A DNA stretch of 50,663 nucleotides, taken from assembly GCA_937877625.1 (NCBI GenBank), contig CALFJG010000024.1:1-50663 (forward strand), written 5' to 3'. The stretch is from an uncultured Prevotellaceae bacterium (GTDB lineage: Bacteria > Bacteroidota > Bacteroidia > Bacteroidales > Bacteroidaceae). Below are positions 41,191 through 49,892 of this stretch, one piece after another. The notes under the pieces are model-generated. The model searched no databases and was not told where the DNA came from. It saw nothing but the letters and a program-made list of their open reading frames with translations. Made by a program: the position numbers and the translations under genes. Within the stretch, counting starts at the first letter, position 1; every line of letters begins with the position of its first letter.

Positions 41191-42993
41191 ATGAAAACAT
41201 ATAAAATGCTCCCATACGCTGTCTTCGTACTCGGCTGTTTGACACTACATTCCTGCTTGGACTACGACTCCGAAACGGCCAACCTAAAGTACGAGCAGTT
41301 TCTCGTCTCCGACAACGTGCTCAGCGGAACGCCCGACTCTATCAACTATCGCGTGGATGTGTCGCAAGAAGGCTTTGAAGATGCTGTCACAGAACTTACA
41401 ACGCTCCTGCGTGCCACCATCACCGGACAATACTGTATGCTCGGCGGAAAAGAAGGCGAAACACCCGGCTCCCACGCTTATCAGTACCAGTATATCTGTA
41501 CCGACGGGTATGCACAGTACGCCGTAGTGCCGCATACCTATTTCGCTTATTCTAACGACCACAACTACAATTCTACCTACCACATCAACATCAGTTTCAA
41601 CCCCGGCCCCAGCGGACGCTTCTCCGGTATGAAGAATAGCGTCGTACCCGTACTCAACCACGAACTCATCGACTCTCTTCCTGAGATGAAAGCCGTCAAC
41701 CTGCTTATCTATAACTTCGGCGCGGCAGAGATGGCCGATGTGTATGGGCCTTTCCCTTATCAAGAGTATAAGTGCAACCGTACGGAGGCTCCGTTCACCT
41801 ACGACGATGTGGAAACTATCTATAAGACCATCGTGGCAAATATCGACACTATCCTCTCCTGCTTCAACTATTTTGAAGAGAACCGCCCCGACTGGTACAA
41901 GACGAAGATGCAGCAACTGCTCAATCGCTACGAGAAATTCTCACAGGATATGAACAAGGGCAAATCAGGCTTCGACACGTGGATACGCTTTGCCAACAGC
42001 CTCAAACTGCGTATGGCTATGCGCATCGTGAAGGTAAATCCCGCACTGGCTAAGCAGTGGGCTGAAGAAGCCGTGGCAGGCGGAGTGGTTGAGAGCTACG
42101 ACCAACAGATAGGACTCTTCCCAAAAGACGAAGGCTTCGACCACCCGCTCGTAATGATTACCAAGACGTGGAACGACAGCCGTATGTGTGCCTCCTTTGA
42201 GAGTTTGCTGATGAGCCTGGAGCACCCCTATACCCACTATATGTTCCTCAAAAACAGCGACCCGCTCGACAATAAGAATACTGGCGAGGTCACTCCGTCG
42301 AACACACGTATCGTAGGACTTCGTGCCGGCGGACACTTTGGCTTAGACCAACAGTATGCCGGCAACCACTACGTAGGTGTGAGCCAAGTAAATAGCGAAC
42401 TTATCGTTATGGCTCCGCTCTATCTCATAAAGTGGGCGGAGGTTGACTTCCTACGTGCCGAGGGTGCCCTGCGCGGATGGGATATGGGCGGTTCGGCGGA
42501 GTTCTTCTACTACAGAGGAATAGAGCACGCCTCGCTCGTCGATCCTGAAATAGGCGACTACGACTATACCTCGTATCTACATGCCTATATGGACAAGGAG
42601 GAGGCTACCGACTATACCTACGTAGACCCCTTCGGCGATACGCCAGATATGCCGAGCGTGACAAAAATCGGTGTGAAGTGGAACGAAGGCGATACGCCCG
42701 AAGTAAAACTCGAAAAAATTATCACGCAGAAGTACATCGCCCTCTATCCTAACAGTTACGAGGCTTGGGCAGAACTCCGACGCACAGGCTACCCGCGCCT
42801 CTTCCCCGTGCTTAATCCGTGGGAGGGTGACGAAAGTCTTGACGACGGTGATATGATTCGTCGTATGACTTTCCCCGGACGCGATGACCCGTCAACAAAT
42901 AGCGACATCCTCAACACGGGCATACCCGCACTCGGCGGCCCAGACCTACAAGCCTTCCGCCTTTGGTGGGACATCGAAGGAGGAAACTTCTAA
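41191..42993 (+). CDS. SusD/RagB-family nutrient-binding lipoprotein
   Basis: Surface lipoprotein lid of the SusC channel. 600 residues from MKTYKMLPYAVFVLGCLTLH, with the lipobox cysteine in LHSCLDYD. ALPHA-helical TPR-like body: FGAAEMADVYGPFPYQEY, TWIRFANSLKLRMAMRI, LIKWAEVDFLRAEGALRGW and ITQKYIALYPNSYEAWAELR, all typical of the family. A frame open to 41062 overlaps the susC end and is not used. The family members of this size in SusD-like superfamily 2 bind peptides or glycans; ligand unknown. Confidence 0.95.
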   Translation: MKTYKMLPYAVFVLGCLTLHSCLDYDSETANLKYEQFLVSDNVLSGTPDSINYRVDVSQEGFEDAVTELTTLLRATITGQYCMLGGKEGETPGSHAYQYQYICTDGYAQYAVVPHTYFAYSNDHNYNSTYHINISFNPGPSGRFSGMKNSVVPVLNHELIDSLPEMKAVNLLIYNFGAAEMADVYGPFPYQEYKCNRTEAPFTYDDVETIYKTIVANIDTILSCFNYFEENRPDWYKTKMQQLLNRYEKFSQDMNKGKSGFDTWIRFANSLKLRMAMRIVKVNPALAKQWAEEAVAGGVVESYDQQIGLFPKDEGFDHPLVMITKTWNDSRMCASFESLLMSLEHPYTHYMFLKNSDPLDNKNTGEVTPSNTRIVGLRAGGHFGLDQQYAGNHYVGVSQVNSELIVMAPLYLIKWAEVDFLRAEGALRGWDMGGSAEFFYYRGIEHASLVDPEIGDYDYTSYLHAYMDKEEATDYTYVDPFGDTPDMPSVTKIGVKWNEGDTPEVKLEKIITQKYIALYPNSYEAWAELRRTGYPRLFPVLNPWEGDESLDDGDMIRRMTFPGRDDPSTNSDILNTGIPALGGPDLQAFRLWWDIEGGNF

Positions 42994-43032
42994 GATACAT
43001 TGTCCGTGTATCGGATGTAATGAAACATAAGA

Positions 43033-43092
43033 GGTGGGTTCTATCAATTCGCTTTGTTAGATAGACGACAAAGCGAATGAATAGAACCCACC
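43033..43092. terminator. 25-bp hairpin between susD and the dinD pseudogene
   Basis: Arms 43033-43057 and 43068-43092 pair with two mismatches around a 10-base loop; the left arm starts GGTGGGTTCTATCAATTCGC. It lies 40 bases past susD and abuts the dinD remnant's stop. Its ends match those of the element at 26041-26222, so it may also be a copy of a repeat family. Confidence 0.7.
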
Positions 43093-43940
43093 TTAACGCA
43101 AAAGTGTGTCTTGTTCGTTGTCCGGCAACAGATAGTCGCTGGCCTTGGCAGGCGAAATCACGCTATGGCCTAACTGACTCTCCAACTGGTTGCGTGCAGC
43201 CTTTGCCACGCTGCCACCGTCCTTTGCCACTTTAGCCTGCTGATGGAAACCGCGAGGGTCGCGCTGCTTGGAGAGTTCGGTGGATGAAGCCTCGGCAAGG
43301 ATGTTAAAGGCGATTTCAAGATTAGTCATGTTGTCGCGCAGGTTCTCTTTCTTCAAGCCCTTAAAGTGCTTGTACTGTTTTGTTGTGAAGCCGCTCCACT
43401 CGCGGGTAATAATGTCCGTCAGCGATGCGTATTCCAAACCTTCTTTTACGCCCGTCCGTTTCCATTCGTCGGTCAACGTCAACTCCTTGCGCACCTCAAT
43501 GCTCTTGATACGCTGGTTGATCTATGCGTCGCTATATCCCAACCGCTTGTAGTCGATAATAGCCTGGTCGATGCTCAGCTCAGGGTCTTGCATCTGGTCA
43601 ATGCGTTGGCTGGCCACCTGTGCCATCCAATGCTTAAACGGCTCTGCCTTAGGCGACGGGATGGACTGGATGATGCGGAAGATGCCTTCCATTGTAGCAA
43701 AGTTAGCCTTTTGCTTTCCACCTCCAGTTGCACTGCAAGGGGGGTGACAAGTTGTCCCCACCCTTCTGCAAGCATTGGGTCACGTTTTCGCATCTTCTTG
43801 ATGTAATCCGTTGGATTTTTACTATCAGTAAGTACTTCTACCACATCTACTACACAGAAGTACCACTTCTCCTCTTGATCGTCCCAGAGGGTGCGCACCT
43901 TGCGCTCTTGGAACAGTTGGATGGCTTGTTTCTTAGTCAT
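43093..43940 (-). pseudogene. Broken DinD-like (BRO-N/damage-inducible protein D) gene
   Basis: Read on the minus strand, the N-terminal part (MTKKQAIQLFQERKVRTLWD, EKWYFCVVDVVEVLTDSKNP, MRKRDPMLAEGWGQLVTPLA) continues in another frame (GGGKQKANFATMEGIFRIIQ, KAEPFKHWMAQVASQRI) after an indel near 43722-43735. That frame then meets a TAG between YSDA and INQRIKSIE at about 43520, where a Trp codon is likely ancestral. The last third (TDEWKRTGVKEGLEY, FKGLKKENLRDNMTNLEIAF, ending TLLR) is intact. The parts form one protein of about 280 residues of the DinD family, whose E. coli member inhibits RecA filaments. Two lesions make it a pseudogene unless sequencing error is to blame. Confidence 0.8.
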
Positions 43941-44156
43941 ATCTATAATTCCTGTATCTTGTGAATGATTGTTCGCTTGATATTGTCAGGGTTAGAAACC
44001 TCCGCGAGTGTCCTGCGGCGATACCGCCCCGGATTTGTTGGCTGCGGGCAGCCAGCAGTCGAGCGCGTAGTGGCGTTTGGTATCTTGTTTCTCTATTCCC
44101 GACCTTTGTTCGCCAACTCGTAGTTTTTCTTCTTTAGCTTTCTTCCTATCTGTCCG

Positions 44157-44165
44157 CCCCCCCCC
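44157..44165. repeat. C9/G9 homopolymer in a minus-strand open frame
   Basis: Nine C on the plus strand. On the minus strand it lies where two coding-like frames meet (EREKKGGGGQIGRK against GGGRTDRKKAKEEK), so its length would decide which frame follows. Confidence 0.7.
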
Positions 44166-44213
44166 TTTTTCTCTCTTTCTGCAAGTACCACTTCCTGACG
44201 GATTATTCGCTTA

Positions 44214-44295
44214 CGTTCGTCTTTGTCAGACTTTTGCTCGCCAAGGCAAAACTGGAGCAAGTTTCGCTTTGCTCTTCTATCTTAACGCAAAAGTA
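44214..44295 (-). repeat. Dispersed promoter-like repeat, copy C
   Basis: On the minus strand TACTTTTGCGTTAAG, AGAGCAAAGCGAA and CCTTGGCGAGCAAAAGTCTG: the copy closest to copy A, including the TAnnTTTG box. It points toward the dinD remnant. Confidence 0.75.
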
Positions 44296-44523
44296 TGCCT
44301 TCTATAATTATCTTTGGCTACAAATGTACTGAAAAAATATAAAAATGAATGTTCGTTGAGCATTATAGTAGTAATGTTGTACGTGTAGATATTCTGTTGG
44401 AATAGCCTTGTCGTCCCTCTGCGCCGTGATAATGGAGTTCAGTTCATACACGGTGCGTTTTATCTCCTCGCGCTTCCTATTCCACGCAACGCCTGCAGAC
44501 GTTCAGAAAGTGATGAGCAATTG

Positions 44524-44556
44524 TTTGCTCGGATATAGATTTTATGCTTACCTTTG
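44524..44556 (+). promoter_or_regulatory. Candidate promoter of the PD40 gene
   Basis: TTTG at 44524-44527, a 21-base spacer, then TACCTTTG at 44549-44556. Both Bacteroidetes elements are present at near-normal spacing, 193 bases before the ATG. Confidence 0.5.
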
Positions 44557-44660
44557 CCAAGTCATTGAAGATTTTTGCTTGCCTGTAAGCGCAGCACAAC
44601 GGAAAGTGAACAATCCGATATGGCGAAATCCAGAGTTCGTTCGGCTTTGCCGCTTGTTTC

Positions 44661-44697
44661 AGTTTGCCTTGGCGAGCAAAAGTCTGTTGAAGACGAA
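44661..44697 (+). repeat. Dispersed repeat, partial copy D
   Basis: Only the 3' half is present: CCTTGGCGAGCAAAAGTCTG followed by TTGAAGACGAAC. It lies 52 bases before the PD40 gene, in the same direction. Confidence 0.7.
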
Positions 44698-44749
44698 CTC
44701 TAAAAGACAGTTAACTATAGTGCTGCGGATATTAGGGGATATATATAAT

Positions 44750-45970
44750 ATGTACCGTAAAGCTTTTTCTCTTTTTCTCGCCTTTCTTTTCGCTGTTTCG
44801 CTCTCGGCACAAGACAAAGTGGATTCCTTGATGCAAGCGTACGACTTCGGCGGAGCCGTCAAGGTACTGCGTTCGCGCCTTTCTGCTGCAAAGAGCAAGG
44901 GCGAGCCCACCACGTCACTTGAGTATTCCCTGCGCCAAGCTGAAATGGGTGTACGTATGCTTCAAGCCACCGAGCGCGTGGTGTTTCTCGACAGCATTGT
45001 GTTACCCGCTGCGCAGGTGTATTCTAAGATACGCCTTACACCACAAGCCGGCAAGTACTATGCCCCCGCCACTTTTTTCTCCGCTGGTATGCCTCGTGGC
45101 TTCGTGGCTACTACGGCTTTGTTTGCCAACGATTTCTCCGACCGTGTAGTGTTGCCACAACCCGATAGTACCGGCCTGTCTAAACTCCACGCCTCGCGTC
45201 TGCTCGGAGGAGAATGGACGGTGCCTGCTCCGCTTCCCGGCCTTGAGCTTGTCGGAGATATTCAGGACTATCCTTTTGTGATGCCCGATGGTCAAACACT
45301 TTATTTCGCAGCTCAAGGCGAAGAGGCCCTTGGTGGGTTTGACATCTATGTAACGCGCTACGATGCCGATGCGGGGCGTTATCTCAAGCCGGCGCATTTG
45401 GGCTTTCCGTTCAACAGCACCGCCAACGACTATCTCTATTGCCTTGACGAGGCCACGGGCATAGGCTATTTCGCCACCGACCGCGGACAACAGCCCGGGA
45501 TGGTGTGTCTCTATGCTTTTATCCCCAACACCGCGCACGACATCTATATGCTTACCGAGCAAAATGCCGACACAGTGCGCCGTGCCGCACGCATTGCGTC
45601 GATAGAAGAACTCGGTTCTACCTCCGATGAGGCCCGTCGCGCCCGTGCCCGTGCCAAAGACGTGCTACAATCGGCGCAGCAACGCGGACAACGCCCCGTG
45701 CGTATAGTGATAGACGACAGCCACGTCTATAGCGCGCCGTCGCAGCTACATAACGAAACGGCACAGCGCATCGCCACCGAGTATGTGGCACGCCTCGGCG
45801 AGTTGGAAAGTCTGGAAGCCACGCTTCAAGCCACGCGCGAGACTTATGTCGCCGACCCGTCCGAGGAGTTGCGCACGCACGTCCTCGCACTCGAAAACCG
45901 CGCCGAGGAGTTGCGCGCCTCCGTACGACGCTTGGCAAATAATATGCGACGGGCAGAACTCGGACTGTAA
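44750..45970 (+). CDS. Secreted PD40 (WD40-like beta-propeller) repeat protein
   Basis: 406 residues from MYRKAFSLFLAFLFAVSLSA, a clear signal peptide. After a helical segment (about 25-75, TPR-like) comes a propeller part with PD40 motifs: DYPFVMPDGQTLYFAAQGEE, LGGFDIYVTRYDADAGRYL and DEATGIGYFATDRGQQPGM. The last 130 residues or so are charged and helical, probably coiled coil (EYVARLGELESLEATLQATR). The PD40 pattern recalls PorE and OmpA-linked periplasmic proteins of Bacteroidetes, but no OmpA domain follows. Probably periplasmic and part of an envelope complex; function unknown. The frame is open upstream to 44408, across repeats, and that part is not used. Confidence 0.8.
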   Translation: MYRKAFSLFLAFLFAVSLSAQDKVDSLMQAYDFGGAVKVLRSRLSAAKSKGEPTTSLEYSLRQAEMGVRMLQATERVVFLDSIVLPAAQVYSKIRLTPQAGKYYAPATFFSAGMPRGFVATTALFANDFSDRVVLPQPDSTGLSKLHASRLLGGEWTVPAPLPGLELVGDIQDYPFVMPDGQTLYFAAQGEEALGGFDIYVTRYDADAGRYLKPAHLGFPFNSTANDYLYCLDEATGIGYFATDRGQQPGMVCLYAFIPNTAHDIYMLTEQNADTVRRAARIASIEELGSTSDEARRARARAKDVLQSAQQRGQRPVRIVIDDSHVYSAPSQLHNETAQRIATEYVARLGELESLEATLQATRETYVADPSEELRTHVLALENRAEELRASVRRLANNMRRAELGL

Positions 45971-46212
45971 ATTCACGTTTTGTGTCTTTACGATGATAAA
46001 CTCTGCGCAGCAATAACACACACACCGTTATTGATTTATAGTGTAAGCAAAACGCCCTGAAAACAGCCTAAATGAGCCAAAGCACGTGGAAAGTTCAATA
46101 TGAACTATCTGCGTGTTGTTTTTTTTATTACTTTCGCGGCGTTGTTATTAGCACACTTTGGACGGGTGGCAGCAACGTAAGCAAACACGTACATTCCAAT
46201 ATCTTTTTTATA

Positions 46213-47766
46213 ATGACTATTCAGCAACAAAAGATTAAGACGCTCGTAGAAATGCGTGCCAAGGCACGTTTAGGCGGCGGCGAGAAAGCCATTGACAAGC
46301 AGCACGCTAAGGGAAAACTCACCGCTCGCGAGCGCATTGACCTCCTGCTCGACAAGGGTTCGTTTGAGGAGATGGATATGTTTAAGCTCCATCGTTGCCA
46401 CAACTTCGGTATGGAGAAGAAACAATACCTCGGCGATGGCGTTGTATGCGGTAGCGGTACTATCGAAGGGCGCTTGGTATATGTCTTCGCTCAGGACTTC
46501 ACGGTGAACGGCGGCTCGCTAAGCGAGACAATGGCTCAGAAGATTTGCAAAGTGATGGATCAAAGCCTCAAGATGGGTGCACCGTGTATCGGCCTGAACG
46601 ACAGCGGCGGCGCACGCATACAGGAGGGCATCAACTCCTTGGCGGGCTTCGGCGAAATCTTCCAGAGAAACATTGAGGCCAGCGGTGTAGTGCCACAGAT
46701 TAGTGGCATTTGCGGACCGTGTGCCGGCGGTGCGGTGTATAGCCCCGCTCTGACCGACTTTGTGGTGATGCTCGAGGGCATTAGTTATATGTTTCTCACC
46801 GGCCCCAAAGTGGTGAAGACCGTTACAGGCGAGGACGTTAGCCAAGAAGAACTTGGCGGAGCCAGTGTACATAGCACCCGTAGCGGAGTGTGCCATTTCA
46901 CGGCCAAGACCGAGCAAGAGTTTGCCGCACTGATACGCCGCCTGCTCTCCTACCTCCCGCAAAACAACCGCGAGCGTACACCACGCATCGCCTGCAACGA
47001 CCCCATAGACCGTAAAGCCGATGCGCTAAACACCATCATCCCCGACAACCCCAACCAAGCCTACGATATGTACGAAGTGGTGAGTGCTGTGGTGGACAAC
47101 GGTGAGTTTTTGGAGGTGCACCGCGACTTTGCGCGCAATATCATTGTGGGTTTCGCACGTATGAACGGCCAAACGGTGGGCATCGTTGCCAATCAGCCGA
47201 AGGTATATGCCGGTGTGCTTGACTGCAATGCCTCGCGCAAGGCAGCACGCTTCGTGCGTTTCTGCGACTGCTTCAATATCCCCATCGTGTCGCTCGTCGA
47301 TGTGCCGGGCTTTCTGCCTGGCACCGGACAAGAGTATAACGGTGTGATAGACCACGGTGCTAAATTGCTCTACGCCTACGGAGAAGCCACGGTACCCAAG
47401 GTTACTGTGACGCTGCGCAAGAGTTATGGTGGCTCACACATCGTGATGGGTTGCAAACAGCTTAAGGCCGACCTGAACTACGCTTGGCCAAGCAGTGAAA
47501 TAGCAGTGATGGGTGCTGCTGGTGCTGTGGCGATTATCAACGGCAAGGAAGCCAAAGAGCAGGAAGATCCCAAAGCATTCCTCGCTCAGAAAGAGAAAGA
47601 ATACAACGACCTCTTCAATACGCCCTATAAAGCAGCAGAGTACGGATATATCGACGATGTTATTGAGCCGCGCAACACACGTCTGCGCATCTGCCGTGCC
47701 CTTGCACAGTTGGAAAACAAACGCGAGACGCGTCCCGCGAAGAAACACGGCAACATACCGTTATAA
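46213..47766 (+). CDS. Acyl-CoA carboxyltransferase subunit (methylmalonyl-CoA decarboxylase alpha / propionyl-CoA carboxylase beta type)
   Basis: Moves a carboxyl group between biotin and a short acyl-CoA. 517 residues from MTIQQQKIKTLVEMRAKARL. KGKLTARERIDLLLDKGSFE, GASGG-type oxyanion segments (DSGGARIQEGINSLAGFGEI; GICGPCAGGAVYSPALTDFV) and a second half with FLPGTGQEYNGVIDHGAKLL and GGSHIVMGCKQLKADLNYAW are diagnostic. It heads a three-gene operon with a small protein and a biotin carrier. In Bacteroidales succinate-propionate fermenters the complex is usually a decarboxylase with a membrane subunit, not found here. A frame open to 46072 adds 47 unaligned residues. Confidence 0.93.
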   Translation: MTIQQQKIKTLVEMRAKARLGGGEKAIDKQHAKGKLTARERIDLLLDKGSFEEMDMFKLHRCHNFGMEKKQYLGDGVVCGSGTIEGRLVYVFAQDFTVNGGSLSETMAQKICKVMDQSLKMGAPCIGLNDSGGARIQEGINSLAGFGEIFQRNIEASGVVPQISGICGPCAGGAVYSPALTDFVVMLEGISYMFLTGPKVVKTVTGEDVSQEELGGASVHSTRSGVCHFTAKTEQEFAALIRRLLSYLPQNNRERTPRIACNDPIDRKADALNTIIPDNPNQAYDMYEVVSAVVDNGEFLEVHRDFARNIIVGFARMNGQTVGIVANQPKVYAGVLDCNASRKAARFVRFCDCFNIPIVSLVDVPGFLPGTGQEYNGVIDHGAKLLYAYGEATVPKVTVTLRKSYGGSHIVMGCKQLKADLNYAWPSSEIAVMGAAGAVAIINGKEAKEQEDPKAFLAQKEKEYNDLFNTPYKAAEYGYIDDVIEPRNTRLRICRALAQLENKRETRPAKKHGNIPL

Positions 47767-47857
47767 TCCCCCGACAAAGCCCCTCTGTTTGTTATACCAC
47801 ACGGTGGTTAGCACACGGGGCTTTTGCTTTTTATTTCCCAAGAACAACAAAAAGAAA

Positions 47858-48127
47858 ATGAAAACGTTAAGATACCGTGTGGGTTCGCACGACTTTCGCA
47901 TCACCTTGCGCGAAAAAGATGGCAGTGTGGTAAGTGTTACTACCGATGGCCAGCCCCATCGTCCGCCTGTCGATGCTATGCCCCGCTATGCCGCTGCTGC
48001 CTGCCTCGCACTCTTGCAATACGAAGTGGAAGAGGTGCACGACGACGAGCAGACCGGCATTACCATTACCTACAACGGCGGATCGTGGAGCGACCCCGCC
48101 GAGATGTTTAACAAACTCAATAACTAA
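47858..48127 (+). CDS. Small soluble protein of the carboxyltransferase operon
   Basis: 89 residues from MKTLRYRVGSHDFRITLREK. It is mixed beta/alpha, acidic at the C terminus (ITITYNGGSWSDPAEMFNKL), with no membrane helix. In decarboxylase operons this position is usually held by the one-helix delta/OadG subunit, which this does not resemble. It starts 91 bases after the carboxyltransferase stop and ends 3 bases before the biotin carrier gene, so it is translated with it. I know of no characterised role; a linker or stability factor for the complex is a guess. Confidence 0.8.
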   Translation: MKTLRYRVGSHDFRITLREKDGSVVSVTTDGQPHRPPVDAMPRYAAAACLALLQYEVEEVHDDEQTGITITYNGGSWSDPAEMFNKLNN

Positions 48128-48130
48128 ACA

Positions 48131-48595
48131 ATGAAGCAGTATAGTTACAACATAGACGGCACGCGCTACGACGTGGCCATAGAAAACCTCCATAATGGTG
48201 TTGCCGAACTCAATGTTAACGGCGTGGCACTCCACGTAGAAATCCTTTCCGACACACTCAACGAGGCCGACCTGCCCGAGACTGTTGCATCGGCTTCCGC
48301 CGCCGTTCCTGCCGCAGCCCCCGCCGCAAGCGCACCCTCCACTACCGCCGCTCCTGCCACAGCCCCACAAGGTGCCGGAGCGGGAGCGCCAGTAAAAGCT
48401 CCACTGCCCGGCGTGGTGACAAGCATACCCGTAAGCATAGGGCAGAGCGTCAAGAAAGGCGACACCGTGGCAGTGCTCGAAGCCATGAAGATGGAAAACA
48501 ATATCACCGCCGAGGCCGACGGCACCATTAGCGGTATTGCTGTGGCTGAAGGGCAGAGCGTGATGGAGGGAGCGGTACTCGTTACTATTGCATAA
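48131..48595 (+). CDS. Biotin carboxyl carrier subunit
   Basis: Carries the carboxyl group on biotin between active sites. 154 residues: an N-terminal beta segment (MKQYSYNIDGTRYDVAIENL), a flexible linker of about 40 residues rich in Ala, Pro and Thr (about 55-95), and a biotinyl domain with the target lysine in VAVLEAMKMENN near residue 120. ALPGVV-like start of the domain (PLPGVVTSIPVSIGQSVKKG) and the closing VMEGAVLVTIA are normal. Last gene of the operon; a strong terminator follows at 48704. Confidence 0.95.
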   Translation: MKQYSYNIDGTRYDVAIENLHNGVAELNVNGVALHVEILSDTLNEADLPETVASASAAVPAAAPAASAPSTTAAPATAPQGAGAGAPVKAPLPGVVTSIPVSIGQSVKKGDTVAVLEAMKMENNITAEADGTISGIAVAEGQSVMEGAVLVTIA

Positions 48596-49019
48596 GCATA
48601 GGAACAACGGTAAAATAAGTCCAGCCCCACACAAACAAGAGGGTGTGACAAGTTTGATGTGACCCGAAAAACCGTCAGTGAATAGTTTAGGGCTTATACG
48701 ACAAAAAGAACCCCACAAACCCTCGCACAGATAAGGGCTGTGCAGGTGTTTGTGGGGTTCTTTTAATTCACATAAGTCTCTCTGAGGGTCTTTTCAGGGC
48801 TCTTTTTGTCATATAGGCCGAAATCAGAGAAAGCTCTCGCTGTTTCGGTGTGCTGGTGAAGTGTTCCTCGCTGATGAGTTTCTGAGAGTAGTAGCGGTTC
48901 ATCTTGACCTGGTGCTTCCGCTGGCTATTGCTAACACACCCTATACATTCGTGCCAACGGCTGCGGCTCACTCTACGACAACTTGTTGGCTTTGCGCAGA
49001 TGGTAGCGATAGGGCTTAC
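48596..49019. other. 424-bp region between the biotin carrier gene and the PAP2 gene
   Basis: It contains the operon terminator (48704-48764). On the minus strand a 44-codon frame (48768-48902, MNRYYSQKLISEEHFTSTPK) has a natural composition but no known relative; it could be a remnant. On the plus strand a short frame ending RANGCGSLYDNLLALRRW, stop at about 49008, also looks like the tail of a lost gene. Neither is supported as a gene. Confidence 0.5.
48704..48764 (+). terminator. Terminator of the carboxyltransferase operon
   Basis: A 17-bp perfect stem (48704-48720 with 48748-48764; right arm starts GTTTGTGGGG) encloses a nested GCACAG/CTGTGC stem, and the right arm ends in TTTT. It shows the operon ends without a further subunit gene. 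Confidence 0.9.
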
Positions 49020-49802
49020 TCAAAGCTGTGTAACTAAGGAGATACCGGCACTATGGTTGATTGGGTTATATGCAGGTATGAGAGCCAAACTTTTGCTGTT
49101 TCTATGCCATCCAAATATCTTGCGTTCCCATGGCAAAAGCCAGTAGCCTATACGTGCTGACAAAATACCGACGCCTGCTCCAGCAATAATGTCATTTAGC
49201 CAATGTCGGTCATTATAGAGTCTTATCAGAGCAATTCCTGTAGCTATAGTGTATGCGCCAATACCATACCCAATGCCGTATTCCTCTCTCACAAGTTCTG
49301 CACCCATAAACGCTGTAGCGGTATGTCCTGATGGAAACGAATTGAGTTCACCAGAGTCCGGGCGTTTTTCATTGACTACAATTTTTGTTGCGTTCACCAT
49401 TATGCCCATAGCAGCATAGGCCGTTGTTGTGACAGCCACACGTTCGCGAAATGAATGGCGTGGTTTTACGCCCACAAAGCCAAGTCCCACATTTGCAGCA
49501 ACAGGCAAGTATTGCAAATAATCATCAATTTTGAATCTGCACTCGCCACGCAAGTTATGGAAGCCTTTCCTAACATCATCTTTGACGGAGCAAAACCAAC
49601 CATTAGAAACGCCGAATGAGCCAATGGTTATAAATACTCCAGGAAGAATTAATTGTTTGGGGTGGAATTTTTCCACTTGAAGTTTAACACTGTCGCCGTC
49701 AATCTGCTGTGCTGACGAAATCGTACACAATAAGAGTGCGATAAAAACCAACACACTTCGTTTTAGCAATCTGTGCTCATAGCACAATCTCCCCTTACCC
49801 AT
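49020..49802 (-). CDS. PAP2-family membrane phosphatase
   Basis: 260 residues from MGKGRLCYEHRLLKRSVLVF, chosen because it gives a normal signal sequence (RSVLVFIALLLCTISSAQ); in-frame ATGs at 49856 and 49892 give longer forms. The three PAP2 motifs are present: KIVVNEKRP, FPSGHTATAF and YNDRHWLNDIIAG with the nucleophile and acid-base histidines. Such enzymes dephosphorylate lipid A, undecaprenyl diphosphate or phosphatidic acids at the periplasmic face. The base composition is more AT-rich than the core genes, and it lies between remnants and a truncated transposase, so recent transfer is likely. Confidence 0.88.
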   Translation of the reverse strand: MGKGRLCYEHRLLKRSVLVFIALLLCTISSAQQIDGDSVKLQVEKFHPKQLILPGVFITIGSFGVSNGWFCSVKDDVRKGFHNLRGECRFKIDDYLQYLPVAANVGLGFVGVKPRHSFRERVAVTTTAYAAMGIMVNATKIVVNEKRPDSGELNSFPSGHTATAFMGAELVREEYGIGYGIGAYTIATGIALIRLYNDRHWLNDIIAGAGVGILSARIGYWLLPWERKIFGWHRNSKSLALIPAYNPINHSAGISLVTQL

Positions 49803-49892
49803 CAGCCTGTAGTTGAACCAAGCAATGGTGTGGGTGCAGAAAAAATAAACTTTCATTTTGGTCGTATTTATGAGTTTCTTTTGCTTCTGCAA

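Larger units (their letters stand above)
43941..44749. other. 809-bp region without an intact gene, holding repeat copies C and D
   Basis: Between the dinD remnant and the PD40 gene. On the minus strand a coding-like but start-less frame follows repeat C: CLGEQKSDKDERKRIIRQEV up to a stop at 44093-44095, crossing a G9 tract. Another minus frame (DTKRHYALDCWLPAANKSGA) ends near 44000. Repeat copy C (44214-44295), copy D (44661-44697) and the PD40 promoter (44524-44556) are also here. No gene can be supported. Confidence 0.7.
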
